Source of the DNA: Ruminococcus sp.
Lineage (GTDB): Bacteria; Bacillota; Clostridia; Oscillospirales; Acutalibacteraceae
DNA: 64,000 bases
Assembly: GCA_017410265.1 (NCBI GenBank)
Contig: JAFQRC010000004.1
Span: 62,001-126,000, forward strand
Reading direction: 5' to 3'
A program made the translations under genes and the position numbers. The notes beneath the pieces were generated by a model. That model worked only from the letters and a program-made list of their open reading frames with translations, did no database searches and was not told the origin of the DNA. Of this stretch, positions 58,316 through 64,000 are shown one piece after another. Numbering within the stretch: the first letter of the stretch is position 1; the number at the start of each line of letters is the position of its first letter.

Positions 58316-59647
58316 ATGTATCTGCTTTGCAACGGTAAAGTTATCACCAGAGATGAAAACAGTCCTTACATAGAAAACGGCGGTGTGCTGATTGACGGCA
58401 CTACTATTAAAGATATCGGAGAAACCAAGGTTCTTAAGGCAAAATATAAAGATGCCCAAATTATAGACGCAAAAGGTATGGTCATTATGCCTGCGTTTAT
58501 AAACGCGCATACTCATATTTATTCAGCTTTAGCAAGAGGCCTTTCAATAAACGGATACAATCCTAATAATTTCTATGAGATACTTGACGGTATGTGGTGG
58601 AATATCGATAGGAAGCTTAACTTAAAAGCTACCAGAGCAAGTGCGTATGCGACATATCTTGATTGCATCAGAAACGGTGTGACAACGATTTTTGACCATC
58701 ACGCAAGTTTCTGTGAGATTCCTGACTCGCTTTTTGAAATCGCAGATGTTGCAAAAGAAATGGGTGTGCGCTCGTGTCTTTGCTACGAAGTTTCTGACCG
58801 AGATGGACAGGAAAAGTGTGACCAGGCGATAAAGGAAAATGTAGACTTTATAAAGTATTGCAAAGAGAAAAACGACGATATGATAAAAGCGATGTTTGGT
58901 ATGCACGCGCTGTTTACTCTATCGGACAAAACTTTCGAAAAATGTGTCAAAGCAAACGATAATATGACAGGTTACCATATCCACATTTGTGAGGGTAAAA
59001 ATGATGTTGAGGATTCGCGCGAAAACTACGGAATTCTCCCTGTCGAAAGATTGCTCAAATTCGGCATTTTAGGTGAGAAAACCATCCTTGGTCACTGTAT
59101 CCATGTCACTGAACCTGAGATGGATATTATCAAGGAGTACAACACTATGGTTGTCAATAACCCGCAGTCTAATATGGGCAACGCGGTAGGCTGTTCTCCG
59201 GTGCTCAAAATGTACGAAAAGGGCATTATGCTCGGGCTCGGCACGGACGCCTATACTCACGATATGCTCGAGAGTATGAGCAGTGCGCTCACTATTCAGC
59301 GACATAATGCAGGCAAAGCGAATGTCGGATTTACTGAAGTCACCGATATGCTCTTTAAAAATAACCCGAAAATCTGCTCGAGATATTTTGACTCTACTTT
59401 GGGTGTATTAAAGGTGGGAGCATCTGCTGATGTTGTCGTGATGGACTACAAGCCGTTTACCCCGTTTGATAACACAAATATCGACGGACACATGATATTC
59501 GGAATGAAAGGCAGGCAGTGTGTGACAACTTTTGCAAATGGCAGACTGCTTTATAAAGACAGAGAATTTGTAGACATAGATGAAGAGAAAATAAATGCTG
59601 AGATTTTAGTTTCAGCAAAAGATTTGTGGCATAAAATAAACGGATAA
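58316..59647 (+). CDS. ssnA: SsnA-type aminohydrolase
   Basis: 443 aa, amidohydrolase superfamily (SsnA/chlorohydrolase group). Metal ligands: NAHTH (about residue 64), YHIHICEGK (about 224), HCIH (about 262) and TDAYTHD (about 312). SsnA occurs with ygfK, hyuA and selenium-dependent hydroxylases in bacterial purine/urate degradation clusters, where its exact substrate is open. ATG 58316 with a strong GGAGGG site; a longer frame has no site. ygfK follows 12 bases later. Confidence 0.92.
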   Translation: MYLLCNGKVITRDENSPYIENGGVLIDGTTIKDIGETKVLKAKYKDAQIIDAKGMVIMPAFINAHTHIYSALARGLSINGYNPNNFYEILDGMWWNIDRKLNLKATRASAYATYLDCIRNGVTTIFDHHASFCEIPDSLFEIADVAKEMGVRSCLCYEVSDRDGQEKCDQAIKENVDFIKYCKEKNDDMIKAMFGMHALFTLSDKTFEKCVKANDNMTGYHIHICEGKNDVEDSRENYGILPVERLLKFGILGEKTILGHCIHVTEPEMDIIKEYNTMVVNNPQSNMGNAVGCSPVLKMYEKGIMLGLGTDAYTHDMLESMSSALTIQRHNAGKANVGFTEVTDMLFKNNPKICSRYFDSTLGVLKVGASADVVVMDYKPFTPFDNTNIDGHMIFGMKGRQCVTTFANGRLLYKDREFVDIDEEKINAEILVSAKDLWHKING

Positions 59648-59659
59648 AGAGGTGGCAAA

Positions 59660-62611
59660 ATGAGCGAAAGAATGACCCCTATAAGCATTGAAAAATTGCT
59701 TTTGAATATCACACAGGAATACGAGAAATACGGTACTGTTTTCGGTGTGAAAAAGGCGTACAAGCACAGTAGTACAAAAGTACTTAATATATTCAAAGAA
59801 AAAATCGAAACTCCGCTTGGAGTAGCGGCGGGTCCTAACACTCAGCTTGCTCAGAATATCGTGGCCTCTTACTTTGCGGGAGCGAGATTTTTTGAGCTGA
59901 AAACGGTGCAGACATTAGATGGGGAAGACCTTGCTAAATGTATCAGTCGTCCGTGTATCAAAGCAGACGACGAGGGTTATAACTGCGAGTGGTCAACAGA
60001 GTTGACAGTTTCCCAGGCATTTGATGAGTATGTCAAAGCGTGGTGTATCCTGAAAGTTATATCAAAATCGTATGGACTCGGTGACGAGGACGGCTTTGTT
60101 TTTAATATGAGCGTCGGCTACGATTTAGAAGGTATCAAATCTCAGAAAATCGACAGCTTTATTGAGGGGCTCAAGGACTGCTCTGATACACCTGTTTTCA
60201 AAGAATGTAAAGAAGCACTGAAGAAATATTTCCCTGATTATTTAGACACTATTGAAAATATGTCATCATCAGTGTGTACCAGTGTGACGCTGTCTACACT
60301 TCACGGCTGTCCGCCTGATGAAATCGAGAGAATTGCGACATATCTCATAACTGAGAAGAAACTCAACACTTTTGTTAAATGTAACCCGACTTTGCTCGGG
60401 TATGAAAGTGCCCGCACAATTTTGGACTCTATGGGTTATGATTACATAGCGTTTGACGACCACCATTTCATAGAGGACTTGCAGTACAGTGACGCTGTTT
60501 CTATGTTCTCTCGTTTGCAGACTTTAGCGAGAGATAATAATTTAGAGTTCGGTGTGAAGCTATCTAACACTTTCCCTGTTGATGTGAAAGCGAATGAGCT
60601 GCCTAGCGAAGAAATGTACATGAGCGGAAAGGCACTTTTTCCGCTTACTATCGAAATGGCAAACCGCCTGTCAAAAGAGTTTGATGGAGCACTTCGAATG
60701 AGCTTTTCGGGCGGTGCTGATTACTTTAACATTAAAGAAATTTTTGAGTGCGGTATTTTTCCGATAACTGTCGCTACTACGATACTGAAACCGGGCGGTT
60801 ATATGCGTTTAACTCAGATGGCGAATAAGCTTTCACGGTGCGAATATATAGACTTTGTTTCTACTGATAGTGATGCTATCAATAAGCTTTCAAAAGATGC
60901 AATTACAGACAAGCACCATACAAAGCCGATAAAGCCGATAAAAAGTCGCAAGAATGATAAAAAAGTTCCGCTTATTGACTGCTATCTCGCTCCGTGCAGC
61001 GGTGGCTGTCCTATCAATCAGGATATCCCCGAGTATCTCACACTTGTGAAAAAAGGAATGTACAAAGAGGCTCTTTCTGTCATTACTCAGAAAAATCCGC
61101 TGCCGTTTATCACGGGCACAATCTGCGCTCATCCGTGCATGGGAAAATGCACCAGAAATTTCTATGAGAGCAGTGTTGAAATCAGAGAAACAAAGCTAAA
61201 GGCAGCGACTTTTGGCTACGAAGAGTTACTCGAAGAAATTTCCGAAAAAGAAAAATGCGGTGATAAAAAGGTAGCTGTCATCGGTGGCGGTGCGGCGGGT
61301 CTTTCTGCTGCGTATTTTCTCTCTCGTGAGGGAATAGAAACCACCGTATTTGAACGCGACGAGCATTTGGGCGGTATAGTCAGAAATGTTATCCCTGATT
61401 TTAGGATTTCAAGTGAAGTTATAGAAAATGATGTAGCACTCATAAAAGCGGTGGGAGCGGATATCAGAACTAACACAGTAGCTCCTAGCGTAAAAGAGCT
61501 CAAAGATAGTGGTTATACTCACATTCTTTTTGCAGTAGGTGCGTATAAAGCGCAGACTTTAGGTTTAGGCGAAAATGAGCTTGAAGTTATAGATTTTCTG
61601 AAGAAGCTGAGAAGGGGCGAGAACCTCAATTTAGGAAAGTGTGTAGCTGTGGTTGGTGGTGGTAATACTGCTATGGACGCTGCGCGCGCTGCTATGAGGG
61701 TTGACGGTGTTGAGAAAGTCACCATCGTTTACCGCAGAACAAAACGCTATATGCCTGCTGATGAGCACGAGCTTCAGCTCGCTATCGATGACGGAGTTGA
61801 ATTTGTCGAGCTGGTTTCTCCGATGACTCATAAAGACGGGGTGCTTTACTGTAAGAAAATGGAACTCTCATCGCCTGATAACAGTGGCAGAAGAAGTGTG
61901 AAAGAAACAGACGAGATTTCTCTTGTGTTTGCGGATACTGTTATTTCAGCTATCGGTCAGAAGCTCGATGTTACAATTTTTGAAGAAAACGGGATTGAAG
62001 TAGAAAACGGCAGAGTTCCTTTTAAGACAAATATTGAAGGTGTATACACCGCGGGTGACTGTCTGCGCGGACCGTGTACTGTGGTTGAGTGTATAGCTGA
62101 TGCTCAGCGTTTTGCAGATGAAGTAGTGGGCAAAAAGCACGAGATGGTGATTCCTGCTGATGCATATGTAACAGCTGATAAAGCTATAGGGAAAAAGGGC
62201 ATTTTGTGCGATAGCTGTGCTGATGTTTATGAAGCTGACAGGTGTCTTAATTGCTCGACTATTTGCGAAAACTGTGTTGATGTCTGTCCAAACCGTGCAA
62301 ATGCTGTTATCACACTTTCAGACTCCCGCCGAGAGATTTTGCATATAGACAGAATGTGCAACGAGTGTGGTAACTGTATGAGCTTTTGTCCGTATGACAG
62401 CGCACCGTACATGGAGAAATTTACGCTGTTTAACAGCGAAAGTGATTTTGATGACAGCGAGAATATGGGCTTTTTAGTGCTATCAGATAACAAAGTCAGA
62501 GTGCGTCTGGGTAGTGTGAAAGACTATGCGCTTGATGAACTAGGTGTGCTCTCAAAAGACATCGAGAACCTCATCTTAACTGTCGTTAACGACTATAAAT
62601 ATCTATACTGA
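59660..62611 (+). CDS. ygfK: YgfK-type putative selenate reductase / iron-sulfur flavoprotein
   Basis: 983 aa. The N-terminal 400 residues are a dihydroorotate-dehydrogenase-like barrel (ETPLGVAAGPNTQLAQNI, then the STLHGCPPDEIERI block). From about 440 comes a GltD-like domain with Cys cluster CSGGCPINQDIPEYL, FAD loop VIGGGAAGLSAAYFLSREG (about 540) and NADPH loop VVGGGNTAMDAARAAM. The C-terminus has ferredoxin-type clusters CLNCSTICENCVDVCP (about 861) and CNECGNCMSFCP (about 899). Known YgfK is of this plan (about 1000 aa) and is linked to selenium-dependent purine hydroxylases; it probably passes electrons for reductive purine/urate breakdown. In-frame TGA (selenocysteine) codons were not seen. 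Confidence 0.94.
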   Translation: MSERMTPISIEKLLLNITQEYEKYGTVFGVKKAYKHSSTKVLNIFKEKIETPLGVAAGPNTQLAQNIVASYFAGARFFELKTVQTLDGEDLAKCISRPCIKADDEGYNCEWSTELTVSQAFDEYVKAWCILKVISKSYGLGDEDGFVFNMSVGYDLEGIKSQKIDSFIEGLKDCSDTPVFKECKEALKKYFPDYLDTIENMSSSVCTSVTLSTLHGCPPDEIERIATYLITEKKLNTFVKCNPTLLGYESARTILDSMGYDYIAFDDHHFIEDLQYSDAVSMFSRLQTLARDNNLEFGVKLSNTFPVDVKANELPSEEMYMSGKALFPLTIEMANRLSKEFDGALRMSFSGGADYFNIKEIFECGIFPITVATTILKPGGYMRLTQMANKLSRCEYIDFVSTDSDAINKLSKDAITDKHHTKPIKPIKSRKNDKKVPLIDCYLAPCSGGCPINQDIPEYLTLVKKGMYKEALSVITQKNPLPFITGTICAHPCMGKCTRNFYESSVEIRETKLKAATFGYEELLEEISEKEKCGDKKVAVIGGGAAGLSAAYFLSREGIETTVFERDEHLGGIVRNVIPDFRISSEVIENDVALIKAVGADIRTNTVAPSVKELKDSGYTHILFAVGAYKAQTLGLGENELEVIDFLKKLRRGENLNLGKCVAVVGGGNTAMDAARAAMRVDGVEKVTIVYRRTKRYMPADEHELQLAIDDGVEFVELVSPMTHKDGVLYCKKMELSSPDNSGRRSVKETDEISLVFADTVISAIGQKLDVTIFEENGIEVENGRVPFKTNIEGVYTAGDCLRGPCTVVECIADAQRFADEVVGKKHEMVIPADAYVTADKAIGKKGILCDSCADVYEADRCLNCSTICENCVDVCPNRANAVITLSDSRREILHIDRMCNECGNCMSFCPYDSAPYMEKFTLFNSESDFDDSENMGFLVLSDNKVRVRLGSVKDYALDELGVLSKDIENLILTVVNDYKYLY

Positions 62612-62628
62612 TTCGGAGATGAATTCAT

Positions 62629-64000
62629 TTGAATATACTTCTAAGAGGCGGCACGGTTGTCAGCTCAACAGGTACTAAAAAACAGGATGTGCTGATAAAC
62701 GGGTCAAAAATCGCTAAGGTTGGCAGATTCCTTAATGTCCACGACGCAGAAATTGTCGATGTTTCGGGAAAGCTACTTTTTCCCGGATTTATCGATGCAC
62801 ACACTCATTTTGATTTAGAAGTGAGTGATACCGTTACTGCTGACGATTTTGAGAGCGGTACAAAGGCGGCGGTGTGTGGTGGAACAACAACCATCGTTGA
62901 TTTTGCTACCCAGAACAAGGGCGAGAGCTTAAATCAGGCACTTAACAACTGGCATATAAAAGCCTTTTCAAAATCAAGCTGTGACTACGCATTTCATATG
63001 GCGATTTCTGATTTTAACGACAGCGTGAAAGAGGAGCTTTGCTCGATGTTTGAACAGGGCGTCAGCTCGTTTAAAGCATATATGACCTATGATGCGATGA
63101 TATTAAGCGACGAAAAGCTGTTCGATTTACTGTCTACGCTCAAAGCACTCGGCGGTATCGTCGGGGTTCACTGTGAAAACGACGGCATTATCAAAGCTCT
63201 GACTAAACAGCAAAGAGAAAATGAAACTTTATGTTCTAAAACTCACCCACTGGTGCGTCCGAGCCTATGCGAAAGTGAAGCGATAAACAGACTTTTATCT
63301 ATTGCAAAAGCGGTGGATATCCCTGTTGTGATTGTTCATCTTAGCTCAAAAGAGGGCTTGGAAGAGGTCAGAAAGTTCCGCGCGGAAGGTACAAAAGTTT
63401 ATGTTGAAACCTGTCCGCAGTATTTACTGCTCGATGACTCCCGCTATGAACAGGAAGGTCTTGAGGGCGCAAAGTTTGTCTGTTCTCCTCCGCTTAGAAA
63501 AAAGGAGGACAGCAAAGCACTGTGGCACGCTTTGAAAACAGGGGAGATAAACACAGTAGCAACTGACCACTGTTCGTTTACATTAGAGCAAAAAAGTGTC
63601 GGTTTACAGGATTTTTCGAAAATGCCAAACGGCTTGCCGTCGGTTGAAACAAGAGGAATACTCATGTACACCTACGGAGTGTGTAAAAGGAGAATTTCGA
63701 TTGAGCAGATGTGTAAGCTTTTATGCGAAAATCCCGCTAAGCTCTACGGAATGTATCCTAAAAAGGGTGCTATAAAAGTAGGGAGCGATGCTGATATCGT
63801 TGTGCTCGACCCGAAAGCTGACGGCTTTATCACTAAAAATACCCACCACAGCAAGGCTGACTACACCCCGTACGAGGGAGTGCGAACTAAAGGTAGGGTA
63901 GAGAGTGTGTATCTTCGTGGAAGAGAGGTCGTTAAAAACGGCGAGGTTGTGCTCGAAAAAAAGGGTAAGTACATAAAACGAGGAAAATCAACTCTTAATT
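62629..64000 (+). CDS. hyuA: D-hydantoinase / dihydropyrimidinase (cut by window edge)
   Basis: About 457 residues up to the window end, with no stop reached. Cyclic amidohydrolase with all ligands: HTHFD (about residue 56), the carbamylated Lys in SSFKAYMTYD (about 147), VHCEN (about 180), VIVHLSSKEG (about 236) and ATDHCSF (about 312). Enzymes of this type open hydantoin or dihydropyrimidine rings; in ygfK/ssnA clusters the annotated hyuA is thought to act on a urate-derived ring intermediate. The start is a TTG at 62629 after CGGAGATG; no ATG fits. It is 17 bases after ygfK, so the three genes form one operon that continues to the right. Confidence 0.9.
   Translation, partial: MNILLRGGTVVSSTGTKKQDVLINGSKIAKVGRFLNVHDAEIVDVSGKLLFPGFIDAHTHFDLEVSDTVTADDFESGTKAAVCGGTTTIVDFATQNKGESLNQALNNWHIKAFSKSSCDYAFHMAISDFNDSVKEELCSMFEQGVSSFKAYMTYDAMILSDEKLFDLLSTLKALGGIVGVHCENDGIIKALTKQQRENETLCSKTHPLVRPSLCESEAINRLLSIAKAVDIPVVIVHLSSKEGLEEVRKFRAEGTKVYVETCPQYLLLDDSRYEQEGLEGAKFVCSPPLRKKEDSKALWHALKTGEINTVATDHCSFTLEQKSVGLQDFSKMPNGLPSVETRGILMYTYGVCKRRISIEQMCKLLCENPAKLYGMYPKKGAIKVGSDADIVVLDPKADGFITKNTHHSKADYTPYEGVRTKGRVESVYLRGREVVKNGEVVLEKKGKYIKRGKSTLN

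Overview
The window looks like chromosomal DNA of an anaerobic, probably spore-forming, gut-type Clostridia, most likely Ruminococcaceae/Oscillospiraceae (a Ruminococcus-like organism). The reasons are an SRP-rimM-trmD block and a division cluster in Firmicutes order, spoVT, [FeFe]-hydrogenase maturation genes, a superoxide reductase, NfnAB, and two secreted proteins with type-I dockerins. Start codons include TTG and GTG, with strong GGAGG-type ribosome sites. No tRNA, rRNA, CRISPR array or complete transposase gene was seen.

Layout. 1-4.26 kb (minus strand): phoH-ybeY-dgkA-era-yqzL-recO-mutS2 (mutS2 is cut by the left edge). It is divergent from 4.4-8.1 kb (plus strand): ylxM-ffh-rpsP-khpA-rimM-trmD. 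Then HPr, uvrC, rsmD, coaD and a coiled-coil protein (8.3-12.2 kb). A reduced division/cell-wall cluster follows at 12.4-24.6 kb: mraZ-rsmH-ftsL-PBP/spoVD-mraY-ftsW-murG-murA-divIB-ftsZ, with no murC/D/E/F and no ftsA. From 24.6 to 37.3 kb the minus strand holds accessory genes: two dockerin proteins, a fused ABC transporter with a nonapeptide-repeat ectodomain, a degenerate GH3 protein, spoVT, an AT-rich two-gene island of unknown function between 100-bp direct repeats, and an MFS transporter. 37.5-38.6 kb: a phosphopantetheinyl transferase and a small K+ channel.

38.6-42.6 kb (minus strand): hydF-hydG-hydE-TM1266, the maturation set for [FeFe] hydrogenase, preceded by a leader with the layout of a terminator/antiterminator switch. 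It is divergent from 43.0-50.9 kb (plus strand): argG-argH-argC-argJ-argB-argD-argF, a complete route from glutamate to arginine with carbamoyl phosphate supplied from elsewhere. 51-54.2 kb: a PAP2 protein, an HTH-membrane regulator, trxA-trxB and superoxide reductase. 54.2-58.1 kb (minus strand): gdhA and nfnAB. 58.3 kb to the end (plus strand): ssnA-ygfK and a hydantoinase/dihydropyrimidinase cut by the right edge, the start of a purine/urate-catabolism type cluster.

The strongest candidates for something undescribed are: (1) the hyd-operon leader (42594-42722), with mutually exclusive terminator and antiterminator helices and a 5' stem; (2) the 33.9-36.1 kb island, flanked by direct repeats of the spoVT leader and driven by a promoter overlapped by three 11-bp repeats; (3) the spoVT leader hairpin that hides the ribosome site; (4) an 80-bp repeat placed directly before the ribosome sites of murG and of the GH3-like gene, in the latter as one end of a 279-bp MITE-like element.
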